From Deltaproteobacteria bacterium HGW-Deltaproteobacteria-6 (GTDB taxonomy: Bacteria > Desulfobacterota > Syntrophia > Syntrophales > Smithellaceae): a stretch of DNA of 64,000 bases. The DNA is taken from positions 162,460-226,459 of the forward strand of contig PHAT01000005.1 of assembly GCA_002840435.1 (NCBI GenBank), read 5' to 3'. The number at the start of each line of letters is the position of its first letter. Position 1 is the stretch's first letter. The position numbers and the translations under genes are program-made. Below the pieces are notes generated by a model. It was not told where the DNA came from, ran no database searches, and was given only the letters and a program-made list of their open reading frames with translations. This document shows, in pieces, positions 48,926 to 57,520 of the stretch.

Positions 48926-49819
48926 GTGCCTTCATCGGTGCAAATTGCCGTGCCTAAAGAATCGGCGACTGTTATTTTAGTCCGAAGCAATCCCGAGAGC
49001 AACTGGGAAGTTTTTTTAGCATGCCGCCATCGCAATCAGTCTTTTATGGCGGCGGCTTATGTTTTTCCGGGCGGTCAGGTGGATGCCGCCGACGCGGACT
49101 TACAGCTCAATAACTTTATTGCAGCACCGGATCAATTTAATCCGCAGGCATTACTTCAGGATCCCGGTTTATCCCCTGAGATGGCGCAGAGTATTTTTAT
49201 CTGCGCCATCCGGGAAACCTTTGAAGAAGCAGGCATACTCATTGCGCAGGACTCCGGCGGACATTCACTGAAATTCGATTCCAATCAATCCATCGACCGC
49301 TTTGCCGACTACCGGAGAGAACTTAACGCCGGGCAGATGACACTCAAAGAGATCGCTGAAAAAGAAAACCTGCTGTTGTCCCCGGAAGCTCTGGTTCCTT
49401 ATGCCCACTGGATTACACCGGAAATTTCTCCGAAGCGATTCAGCACCCGCTTTTTTCTGGCACAACTGCCGGAAGGCCAATTGACGACGACCGATTGCGA
49501 CGAGTTGACGGACTGCCTGTGGGGCACGCCGGAAAATATTTTAAAAATGCATGACAATAAAGAGGTGATGCTGATGCCGCCGACGCTGAAGACCCTGGAG
49601 GAACTGGCGGCATATACGACGATCGACGCACTATTTTCCGGGATCAAAGACCGCGCTATTTATCCCATCCTGCCTCAGCATTCGGAAAATTTTTTAAAGT
49701 TGCCGCACGATCCCGAGTACGGCATTGAAAAATTTAAAGTGCCGGCCCGGCTGGATGAGCCTTCCCGCATCATCTTCACCGACGGCATCTGGCAGACGGG
49801 ATTTTATCCGAATAAATAA
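48926..49819 (+). CDS. Nudix hydrolase (NUDT19-like, interrupted Nudix box)
   Basis: A 297-residue Nudix protein with a GTG start behind GGGAAGGA. The Nudix box is split: VFPGGQVDAAD occurs near residue 47, and the REXXEEXG half (AIRETFEEAGIL) comes about 45 residues later, as in NUDT19-type proteins that act on CoA derivatives or related diphosphates. The extended C-terminal half (SPEALVPYAHWITPE...FSTRFFLAQLP) is also typical of that subgroup. It is probably co-transcribed with the SDR. Confidence 0.85.
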   Translation: MPSSVQIAVPKESATVILVRSNPESNWEVFLACRHRNQSFMAAAYVFPGGQVDAADADLQLNNFIAAPDQFNPQALLQDPGLSPEMAQSIFICAIRETFEEAGILIAQDSGGHSLKFDSNQSIDRFADYRRELNAGQMTLKEIAEKENLLLSPEALVPYAHWITPEISPKRFSTRFFLAQLPEGQLTTTDCDELTDCLWGTPENILKMHDNKEVMLMPPTLKTLEELAAYTTIDALFSGIKDRAIYPILPQHSENFLKLPHDPEYGIEKFKVPARLDEPSRIIFTDGIWQTGFYPNK

Positions 49820-49828
49820 AATTCGAAA

Positions 49829-50887
49829 TTATCCGGCCTTTTCCCGGCTCATCACCGCATACGTATCATAAACGGTTGCAGGCGGCGTATAAAGGCTGTC
49901 ATCCGCTTTTTTATCCAGCTTCAATGCGTCGGTGGGACAGGTGGTGACGCAAAGACCGCAGCCGATGCAGCGGTCGGCGTGAAACCCGACTTTCTCATCC
50001 TTCATCTTAAATGCCCCCACGGTGCAGCGCGAGACGCAGATACCGCAGTGGTTACAGAGGGCTTCGTCAAACAGGCAGGCATAATTGCTTTTCACCGCGC
50101 GGGCCGGGGCCGGGAAAAGCTTGAGCGAAATCAGCATGCCGCAGCAGCAGGAACAGCAGCAGCACATCGCTTCCACTTTCTGAGAATTCAAAATATGGAT
50201 AACCAGTCCCTCCGCTTCACTTTGCTTCAGAATGGCCAGTGCCTCCTCCGTGCTGATGTAACGCGCCATTCCGTTTTCCACATAATAATCGGCAAAAGTC
50301 TCAAACTGCAGGCACGTCTCCAGGGGATGCGAACAGGTTTTTCCATACAGGCTCACCGCCTTGCGGCAAAAGCATTCGGCAACGGCAATGCGGGCTTTCC
50401 CCTTGATGATCGCGGCAGCGTCATCGTAGGGGAAGATGGGCCGGTCGGCGACGATTTCGGCATTGATGGGAATGGAACGCAGATGGGGTGTTTTCTGCCC
50501 GTGGAACGTGGCGCCCAAACCGGTCAGATAATACTGGGAGATGTCCTTGAGCAGCGGTTTATCTAAATTGTTCAACTGGAATTCATAGATGCCGACAATG
50601 AAAGGAACCGGAAAATAACAGATCGCCTCATCCTGCCTGACTCTGAAGATAAGGCCCTTGCGGGCCATTCCTTCCAGTCGAACCGCCATGTCCGCAACAT
50701 CCGATGCCAGACGCAAAGCCACCTGCCCGGCCGTTGCCGGTTTGGCCTCCAGCTTCAAAAACAGATCCGCGTCTTCTTCGCTGAAGAGCTGACGAAGGAT
50801 TTTAATTTCTACGCCATTGGCTGTTGCCGGATAACCGGTTGCCATCATTTCCAGCCTGTCGCGCAATTTTTCATAAATATTGCTCAT
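49829..50887 (-). CDS. Winged-helix, cysteine-rich, two-[4Fe-4S] protein (paralogue A)
   Basis: A 352-residue protein. Residues 20-95 look like a winged helix (ATAGQVALRLASDVADMAVRLEGMARKGL, in part). The middle has CFCRKAVSLYGKTCSHPLETC and then the run CCCCSCCCG. The C-terminus is a bacterial ferredoxin with CNHCGICVSRC and CIGCGLCVTTC, two [4Fe-4S] sites. The order matches a second gene at 54325. Such proteins could be redox or metal-responsive regulators or electron-transfer partners; no function is established from sequence. I chose the ATG at 50887 over the TTG one codon earlier. Confidence 0.78.
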   Translation of the reverse strand: MSNIYEKLRDRLEMMATGYPATANGVEIKILRQLFSEEDADLFLKLEAKPATAGQVALRLASDVADMAVRLEGMARKGLIFRVRQDEAICYFPVPFIVGIYEFQLNNLDKPLLKDISQYYLTGLGATFHGQKTPHLRSIPINAEIVADRPIFPYDDAAAIIKGKARIAVAECFCRKAVSLYGKTCSHPLETCLQFETFADYYVENGMARYISTEEALAILKQSEAEGLVIHILNSQKVEAMCCCCSCCCGMLISLKLFPAPARAVKSNYACLFDEALCNHCGICVSRCTVGAFKMKDEKVGFHADRCIGCGLCVTTCPTDALKLDKKADDSLYTPPATVYDTYAVMSREKAG

Positions 50888-50937
50888 CAAATATCAGTTC
50901 CTCCGTTTTCTGTCTGGTCCCGCAGAGTTCTTGTCTT

Positions 50938-52413
50938 TTAATGCTCCGCCCGCGCGCGCCGCTTCTGATAATAGGCTTGAGCCTTGGCCAGCGCGCGGAT
51001 CGCCTGTTCCGGAGACGAGTATGCCATAATCCCCATCTTATCCAGATGCCGGACGATATTGCCTTCATCGGGATCATCAAAACCGACGACATCGATCACC
51101 GGCAGGATCGGCTTGTTGAACTCCCTGATTTGTTCCACGATCAGATCCAGAAGCTCCATTTCTCCGGCGATCATTTTCCCGGCAGGCCCCTCCATAACGT
51201 CGCGGGGAAGCACATCGGATGCCAGCCAGCGTCTGGCACGGCTGGTCATATAGCCTAAGCCCAGCAGAACGATGGCGTCCATGTCCGCGTACTTTAACAA
51301 CGCGGCAGTGGAATCGGTGATCATCGAAACCTTTCCCGGCGCAACCAGATCAACGGGGTTGCGTCTGCTCCAGAAAGACGGCAGATAGGCGTCGAGCATG
51401 CCGACCACCCGGGCAGAAAGCGGCGGAACCTCAAGGCCTGCCGCCTCGCACAGATCGGCGGATATAACGCCCAGCCCTCCCCCCTGCGTGACGATGCCGA
51501 TCCTCTTCCCTTTGATTTCCGGCTGGGAGAGCAGGAGTCCCGCGATATCCACCATCTCATCAATGGTATCCGCCACAATGATATTGGCCTGACGGCAAAT
51601 GGCGCGAAACACCATGAAGCTTCCGGCCAGCGTGCCCGTGTGCGACATGGCCGCGTCCGCGCCGATGGTTCCGGTACCGCCTTTGAGCAGGATGACCGGC
51701 TTGGTCGCCGATATCCGTTTGATCGTATCGATGAATCGGCTGCCCTGGCGCACACCTTCCACATACAGGCAAATGACTTTGGTCTTGTCGTCGGTTTCCA
51801 GATAGTCCAGGTAATCTTCAATTGTCAGATCCGCCTCGTTGCCGGAGCTGACCAGGCGACTGATGCCGATCTCCCGCCGGATGAACCGGTCGGAGAGGCA
51901 GGTCCCCAGATTGCCGCTCTGGGATAAAACAGCTACGGCCCCCCGTGTGAATTGCGAGGCGGTCATGATCGCCTGCATGCGCGATGGATAGGCGCTGTAC
52001 ACTCCCATGGTGTTCGGTCCCACCATGCGGATACCGCCTTCGCGTGCGACGGAAAGAACTTCCTGCTCCAGAGCCTTTCCCTCTGCGCCGGTCTCGCCGA
52101 ATCCGGCGGTGATGACGATGGCGGCGGGGATGCCAGCGGCAATGCATTCGCGCAGCGTATCCGGAACCTTTTCTTTAGGGACAACGATGATGGCCATCTC
52201 AACAGGCCGCGGCACTTCAGCCAGGCTTTTATACAGGGGCCTGCCAAACCATGTGCCGCCCTGAGGGTTTATTGGATAAATGTTGCCGGCATAACCTCCC
52301 CTGATGAGGTGGTGAAGAATGTTAAATCCCCATTTGGAGGGATTTGCGGACGCACCGATAAAGGCAATAGCCCGCGGTTCAAACAGGGCTTTAAAAAATA
52401 ATCCGCTATTCAT
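50938..52413 (-). CDS. NDP-forming acyl-CoA synthetase, alpha-type subunit without ATP-grasp partner
   Basis: A 491-residue protein of the ADP-forming acetyl-CoA synthetase/succinyl-CoA ligase superfamily. Residues 8-140 are the CoA-binding Rossmann domain (IAFIGASANPSKWGF), residues 155-290 the first ligase domain with the phospho-histidine H258 in MSHTGTLAGS, and residues 300-475 the second ligase domain. The ATP-grasp beta part is neither fused nor adjacent, so ATP formation would need a partner encoded elsewhere. It lies 50 bp upstream of paralogue A, in the same direction. Confidence 0.88.
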   Translation of the reverse strand: MNSGLFFKALFEPRAIAFIGASANPSKWGFNILHHLIRGGYAGNIYPINPQGGTWFGRPLYKSLAEVPRPVEMAIIVVPKEKVPDTLRECIAAGIPAAIVITAGFGETGAEGKALEQEVLSVAREGGIRMVGPNTMGVYSAYPSRMQAIMTASQFTRGAVAVLSQSGNLGTCLSDRFIRREIGISRLVSSGNEADLTIEDYLDYLETDDKTKVICLYVEGVRQGSRFIDTIKRISATKPVILLKGGTGTIGADAAMSHTGTLAGSFMVFRAICRQANIIVADTIDEMVDIAGLLLSQPEIKGKRIGIVTQGGGLGVISADLCEAAGLEVPPLSARVVGMLDAYLPSFWSRRNPVDLVAPGKVSMITDSTAALLKYADMDAIVLLGLGYMTSRARRWLASDVLPRDVMEGPAGKMIAGEMELLDLIVEQIREFNKPILPVIDVVGFDDPDEGNIVRHLDKMGIMAYSSPEQAIRALAKAQAYYQKRRARAEH

Positions 52414-52632
52414 GTCCGTACCTTATGCTTTATTTGAGTAGATCGATTTCAAGCGATTCTACGGAATTTAAATTGGTCTTCTCTGACTGCCGCCGGTTGA
52501 CCGATGGTGTCGCAGTACATCAATCATCAAGATGAGTAACCAATCACGATTTTCAAAATCCGTCAAATGCTGAGTTAAGGAAGGCATTCAAAGGCAGCTG
52601 TGCGTTGTATGCCGCCGGTCCGCTCTCTTTGG

Positions 52633-54081
52633 TCAGCGGCTCTTTCCTCCCTTGATCCCGGAGAGTTCCTGCCGCAGCAGTTCGACCTCTTCCTCCAGCA
52701 TGAGATTTCTATGACGCAGACGGTTGGCGTCCGCGAGATAACGGTCTTTGATGTCGTCATAATACGTGCAGCGGTTGCGCCCGTCTTCCTTGCTGACATA
52801 CAGCGCCTTGTCGGCCCGGTCGATGGCGTCCATCACGGCGTGCATACTGACTTCAAATTCAGCAATCCCTGAAGAAACCGTTATCGGGTGTTCAAGGCCG
52901 TCGATGGCAAAAGATGTTGTTTCAATTTTCCTGCGCAGGTTTTCCATGGTATCGAGCACCACCTGCTTTTCATAACCGTAAAAAACGGCGCAGAATTCCT
53001 CGCCGCCGTAACGATAGGCGTATGGCACCCCATCGCGGATCAGCTGGGCGACTTTCTTGAGGACCTGATCCCCGACGGGATGGCCGTAAGTGTCATTTAA
53101 GCTCTTGAACTTGTCGATATCGATCATCGCGACAAACAATTTTTTCTGCCCGGTTTTAAACTGCTTGAACAGGCGTCCCATCTGCTCGTTGAGCTTGCGT
53201 TTGTTGTATAGTTGCGTGAGATCGTCGGTATAGACCTTGGCGGCAAGAAGCCGGTTTTGGTTGGCTTCAATGATGCGGGCGGCAACCGGCGTGACGAAGT
53301 CAACTTTTTTGATCCAGATATCCCGGTCGAAATCCGGTGTTTTCGTGCACAGGATGCGGCAGTGGCCGATCTGCCGCCCTTCCACGGTGAGGGGGACCTC
53401 ATAAATGGTTTCCTGCACCTCCTGAAAAGTCGGCGCGTCAACGGCATGCGGCAGCTCAGGACTCTCCTCCTGTTGTTTGTTGTAGATAAAAATTTTCCCG
53501 TCGGTATTGAGGTTGGTGGTCAGAAACTTGTCATCGTCGAACAGATAGACTTCAAAGTGCCTGGCGTTAAGAAAGTTGATAATCCTGCTCATGGCCTTTT
53601 CAAAGGGTTCCAGCTGTATGTCGACCAGCCACTGGATGTGCCGCATGCTTTGTTCGAACAGTTCAAGCTCCTGCAAGTTGGCAATCTGGGATTCCGCCAT
53701 CTCTTTCTGCACAAATTTGAGACGATCTATCTCCGTCAAGCTGTCCTGTGCAATTTTCAATGCATGATTGTACTTTTCCAGCAGGATGGTGATTTTTTGA
53801 TACGCCTGCCGGATGCGGTCGCGGCTGCCGAAAACGGCGCCCAGTTTTCCGGGTTCAACAGCCGCGATAATCTCGGCGCCGATTTTGTCGCGGATCATGG
53901 TCATGTATTTACGGGGAATGCCGCGCAGGCACTCCAGGGAAACGTCATCCTCAACCCGGCGCAGGCGCGCCTGAAAATCGTCGAACGCCGCCCCGTCGAG
54001 CCGGGCGGCGTTCGACCTCTTTTCAATATCTTCAAGTATCTCCTGGACTATGGCGCGGGCATTATCCAATGTTCTTTTCAT
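52633..54081 (-). CDS. Diguanylate cyclase (GGDEF domain)
   Basis: A 482-residue cytosolic protein. Residues 1-180 are helical, residues about 185-290 may form a GAF-like sensor, and residues 300-455 form the GGDEF domain with IDIDKFKSLNDTYGH and active loop RYGGEEF. It should make cyclic di-GMP from two GTP. The inhibitory RxxD site five residues before the loop is absent (the sequence there is DGVPYAYRY). A short coiled coil ends the chain. The PilZ-like protein at 42 kb is a conceivable receptor. Confidence 0.9.
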   Translation of the reverse strand: MKRTLDNARAIVQEILEDIEKRSNAARLDGAAFDDFQARLRRVEDDVSLECLRGIPRKYMTMIRDKIGAEIIAAVEPGKLGAVFGSRDRIRQAYQKITILLEKYNHALKIAQDSLTEIDRLKFVQKEMAESQIANLQELELFEQSMRHIQWLVDIQLEPFEKAMSRIINFLNARHFEVYLFDDDKFLTTNLNTDGKIFIYNKQQEESPELPHAVDAPTFQEVQETIYEVPLTVEGRQIGHCRILCTKTPDFDRDIWIKKVDFVTPVAARIIEANQNRLLAAKVYTDDLTQLYNKRKLNEQMGRLFKQFKTGQKKLFVAMIDIDKFKSLNDTYGHPVGDQVLKKVAQLIRDGVPYAYRYGGEEFCAVFYGYEKQVVLDTMENLRRKIETTSFAIDGLEHPITVSSGIAEFEVSMHAVMDAIDRADKALYVSKEDGRNRCTYYDDIKDRYLADANRLRHRNLMLEEEVELLRQELSGIKGGKSR

Positions 54082-54261
54082 ATTCCGATTCAAACCCTCA
54101 GCGTTGATGTTTTAAGCAAAACCGTCAGCTCGATGCGCCCCGTACTCCTAAAATATGCGTGACAACCTCTAACAAGATATCATGTTATTGTAAAGAAAGA
54201 GTTATTGCATATTGAGGTCTGCCCGTGACCCGTATCACATTCCATGGATATTTGTTTGTCC

Positions 54262-54290
54262 TTGACATGAAAGACATTTTTTCCGATACT
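54262..54290 (+). promoter_or_regulatory. Putative promoter of the second Fe-S protein
   Basis: TTGACA (54262-54267) and GATACT (54285-54290) are 17 bp apart, about 35 bases before the start codon at 54325. Confidence 0.42.
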
Positions 54291-54324
54291 TTCTTCAATT
54301 CTTTGAAACGGAGGATACGCCGAT

Positions 54325-55317
54325 ATGGTAGACATGAATTTGTGCAGCCAACTTGCCCGCGCCATCGGGGCGGGAGAATCGCCGCTCATCCCCAGAATCT
54401 TCGAAGCGCTTGTTAATGACGATGAGGCCAGAGTCATGCTCCTGGCTTCCCCGCCTGCAACCGTCGAAGAATTAGCCCAAAAATCAGGATTGTCCGCAGA
54501 CGCGATTACGGCCATGATGGATTCCTTATTTCAACGGGGGTTGATCTTCAAGGCCGCCAAAGGCGGTGAAAAAAAATTCTACCGTGTCAAAACCATTCCG
54601 CAGATGCACGATTCCACCAGCCTGACTCCGGGAATTTCCAGGCATGTGCTGGACCTGTGGAAAGAGTACATGGAAAAGGAATGGCCGGATTACGGTCAGA
54701 TGATCATGGAAATGCTGCCCGGTTCCATCATGCGGGTTGTCCCCGTCAATGAAAGCATCGAACCGCAATCACGGATTCTGGCTTACGATGATGTCATAAA
54801 GATTATCGAGGATGCTAAAATACTTTCGGTTACCAATTGCTCCTGCCGCGTAATTTCCGGTAATTGCACCAAGCCGCTGGAAGTTTGCATGCAGGTCGAT
54901 CGTGCCGCCGAATACAATATCGACCGGGGAACGGGACGGGTATTGTCCAAAAACGAGGCCATTGAGATATTGAAAAAGTGCCGGGAGGAAGGGCTGGTGC
55001 ATGTTGTGGATAATCGCCAGACGGTCGGCCATGTCATCTGCAATTGCTGCAATGACTGCTGCCTGAACTGGGCAATTATGAAGGGACCGAAGAAATGGGT
55101 GGCGCCCAGCCGTTTTGAGGCCACAGTCGATGCCGATCTTTGCAGCGGATGCGAAACGTGTGTGGAGCGATGTTTTTTCGACGCGCTTTCCATGAAGGAT
55201 GATCTGGCTGCCGTAGATCCGGAAAAGTGCCTGGGATGCGGCGCCTGCACCGTCGTCTGTCCCGTGGATGCCTTAAAGCTCAAAGAGGTGCGACCGGCCG
55301 ATTTTGTTCCGGTCTGA
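54325..55317 (+). CDS. Winged-helix, cysteine-rich, two-[4Fe-4S] protein (paralogue B)
   Basis: A 330-residue protein with the same layout as paralogue A: winged helix (residues 20-80, ATVEELAQKSGLSADAITAM), a middle part with NCSCRVISGNCTKPLEVC, then CNCCNDCC, and a C-terminal ferredoxin with CSGCETCVERC and CLGCGACTVVC. Spacing of the middle cysteines (CxCR...C...PLEVC) is the same in both, which argues for a conserved extra metal site. The ATG has GGAGG upstream. It is followed 50 bp later by a cupin gene in the same direction. Confidence 0.8.
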   Translation: MVDMNLCSQLARAIGAGESPLIPRIFEALVNDDEARVMLLASPPATVEELAQKSGLSADAITAMMDSLFQRGLIFKAAKGGEKKFYRVKTIPQMHDSTSLTPGISRHVLDLWKEYMEKEWPDYGQMIMEMLPGSIMRVVPVNESIEPQSRILAYDDVIKIIEDAKILSVTNCSCRVISGNCTKPLEVCMQVDRAAEYNIDRGTGRVLSKNEAIEILKKCREEGLVHVVDNRQTVGHVICNCCNDCCLNWAIMKGPKKWVAPSRFEATVDADLCSGCETCVERCFFDALSMKDDLAAVDPEKCLGCGACTVVCPVDALKLKEVRPADFVPV

Positions 55318-55367
55318 GTTCCTGAACAAACAGTAAGTTCTTGTCCAATCAAACAGGAGAGCCCAGA

Positions 55368-55754
55368 ATGAGCATCGATCCCCTTCTCGCCGTGCTGCCG
55401 GGAGCCGATCACCGCGAAATCGGCATCATGCAGCTCGATGTGGTCCCGGCGGGCCTTGCCCGGGTCAAGCGGATGATTTACCCGCCCGGTTTCCGATGGT
55501 CAACCCATATCAAGCCCCTGGTGAACACCGACCTGTGTATGCATGGGCATGTGGGATTCCTGGCCCGGGGACACCTCCGTTTTCTTTTCCATGACGGCTG
55601 CACCCTGGATTTCGTCGCACCGCAGGTGGTCGTCGTCGAACCGGGCCATGAAGCCTGGGTCGTGGGAGAGGAAACGGCCGTCTTGATCGAGTTCGACTTT
55701 GAAAAAGACACCATCCCGCGATTGGGCCTGCCCGAGACGCACCGCCACGACTGA
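55368..55754 (+). CDS. Small cupin-fold protein
   Basis: A 128-residue single-domain protein predicted to be a jelly roll. The histidines in STHIKPL and CMHGHVGF and a later PGHEAWVV sit where cupins bind a metal. The reaction is unknown. The ATG at 55368 has AGGAGA upstream. It is probably co-transcribed with paralogue B, 50 bp away. Confidence 0.7.
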   Translation: MSIDPLLAVLPGADHREIGIMQLDVVPAGLARVKRMIYPPGFRWSTHIKPLVNTDLCMHGHVGFLARGHLRFLFHDGCTLDFVAPQVVVVEPGHEAWVVGEETAVLIEFDFEKDTIPRLGLPETHRHD

Positions 55755-55850
55755 CCGGCCGCAGGCGGCAAATCAAGCTGTGGCAGCTTACGCTCTGGAC
55801 TGCCGTTACACGGAGAGAAAAGGACGCCGCCACAGCGCGTCTTTGCCGTG

Positions 55851-56648
55851 TTAATTCATTCGCATCCCGCCGCAGACGTTGATGGCCTGGCAGGTGATAT
55901 TTTTCGCGAGATCGGAGCAGAGAAACAGCGCCATATGGCCGATATCTTCGCCGCTCTGGAATCTCCTGAGCGGAATGGTTTTTCTGATACTCTCCCGCAT
56001 CAGTTCCTCCGGCTTTCCCGAATACTTCGCCATCTGCTGCGTCAGGCCGCCGCCCTGTTTTTCGCCTATCTTGGTTTCGATGATTCCGGGACAGATACCG
56101 TTGACATTGATGTTGTGCCTGGCTGCGGCAAGCCCTACGCCCTGGGTCAGGCCCATCGCGCCGAATTTCGACGATGAATAATGCGTATAAAAGTCGCTCC
56201 CCTGCCGGGACGATGCCGACAGGATATTCACTATTTTGCCTTCCCTGCGGGGAATCATCTGCCGGAGAACGGCCTGACAGCAGTTACTGACACCGATCAG
56301 GTTAACTTCGAGTGTTTTTCGAAACTCGTCGTCGTTAGATTCCATATAGGGTTTGCTGTAGGCAATTCCGGCGCAGTTGATGAGATGATCGATCTTCCCG
56401 TTCTCTTTTACAATCCGGTCAATAAGAGCGTAGATATCATCTTTTTTCGTAACATCAAGCTGCACGGCTTCCGCAAGCAGTCCTTCCGCTTTCATCTGTC
56501 CCGCTTTTAGTCTCGCGTCTTCCAGTTCCAGATCCGCCACATAAACCTTGGAGCCGGCTTTCGCAAAAACGTCCGCGATGCCGCCGCCGATTCCCCCTCC
56601 GGCGCCTGTTACCAGGGTTACCTTGCCCGTCATATCTATTCCAATCAT
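55851..56648 (-). CDS. Short-chain dehydrogenase/reductase
   Basis: A 265-residue classical SDR with cofactor loop TGAGGGIGGG (residues 14-23), an acidic residue after strand 2 (VADLELED) favouring NAD, NCAGIA, the catalytic serine in LSASSRQG, and the pair YSSSK. CGGMRMN ends the chain. It converges on the cupin gene. Substrate unknown. Confidence 0.9.
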   Translation of the reverse strand: MIGIDMTGKVTLVTGAGGGIGGGIADVFAKAGSKVYVADLELEDARLKAGQMKAEGLLAEAVQLDVTKKDDIYALIDRIVKENGKIDHLINCAGIAYSKPYMESNDDEFRKTLEVNLIGVSNCCQAVLRQMIPRREGKIVNILSASSRQGSDFYTHYSSSKFGAMGLTQGVGLAAARHNINVNGICPGIIETKIGEKQGGGLTQQMAKYSGKPEELMRESIRKTIPLRRFQSGEDIGHMALFLCSDLAKNITCQAINVCGGMRMN

Positions 56649-56891
56649 CTTAATATCCTCTCTTGCCGATTAGTATTTCTTGCGACAACTATTTAACATT
56701 TATTATCCATCAGATTACAGAGAAATTTTCACCATTTTATAATGTGTCACCGCGATCAGGATGATGGCTTTATACGGAAATACTGATAATTATATCTTTT
56801 TCCTGCTTCCCATTTATTCATTTGGTGATAGAATATTCAGGCATCAGGAAAGCTGGACGATCGGAATTGCTGATTAATCCGGGGGCTGTTT

Positions 56892-57449
56892 ATGAAGTTG
56901 CTTATCTGCGGCGGAAGTATTGCGGCAGGATTCGGTGTCATCAAAAGTTACGCAGATATTATGGCAGACTCCCTGACGTCAAAGGGGATCGAAGTGATCA
57001 ACCGGTCAAGACACCGGGAAACCTCTTTTGATGCGATCCGCACTTTCACCGAAGACATCGATTTCTTTCAGCCGGAGATGCTTCTTGTTCAATTCGGTGT
57101 TGACGATGCTTTCGGGTATGTCTACCGCTCGGAATTTCAGGAAAATATCGTACAGATGATCAGGCTGGCGCGGCTTCGTTTCAATCCGGTCATCTTCCTT
57201 GCGACATCTCACACCTTTGATAATCCCGATGAGATGCACGCCGTTAATATTTTTTACAGATCCTTGAGGATTGTCGCTTCAGACCTGGGCTGCAAATTAA
57301 TTCCCGTCCACTTATCCTGGGCGGGATATCTTGAAGAACATCATCTGGAAAACGCGGATTTAGTGCTGTCGGATTCCCGATATCCTAATGAAAAAGGGCA
57401 TCAGGTTATGGCGGAAACCATTATAAGGTGGTTCCGACAAAACCTTTGA
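56892..57449 (+). CDS. SGNH-fold protein with altered catalytic residues
   Basis: A 185-residue protein with the GDSL/SGNH esterase fold pattern. Block I is CGGSIAAGFG, with S9 kept but GDS changed to GGS. Block III is FGVDDAF where GxND is usual. The C-terminal block reads SDSRYPNEKGH, so the aspartate D161 is present but the catalytic histidine of DxxH is Y164. It may therefore be inactive, use H170, or have another role. A GGGGG site precedes the ATG. Confidence 0.72.
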   Translation: MKLLICGGSIAAGFGVIKSYADIMADSLTSKGIEVINRSRHRETSFDAIRTFTEDIDFFQPEMLLVQFGVDDAFGYVYRSEFQENIVQMIRLARLRFNPVIFLATSHTFDNPDEMHAVNIFYRSLRIVASDLGCKLIPVHLSWAGYLEEHHLENADLVLSDSRYPNEKGHQVMAETIIRWFRQNL

Positions 57450-57520
57450 CAAACATCGATAACTTGAATTAACTAGCCGCATGTGTTCAAAATTATCGAT
57501 ATGATTCGGGAGAAATTGTC

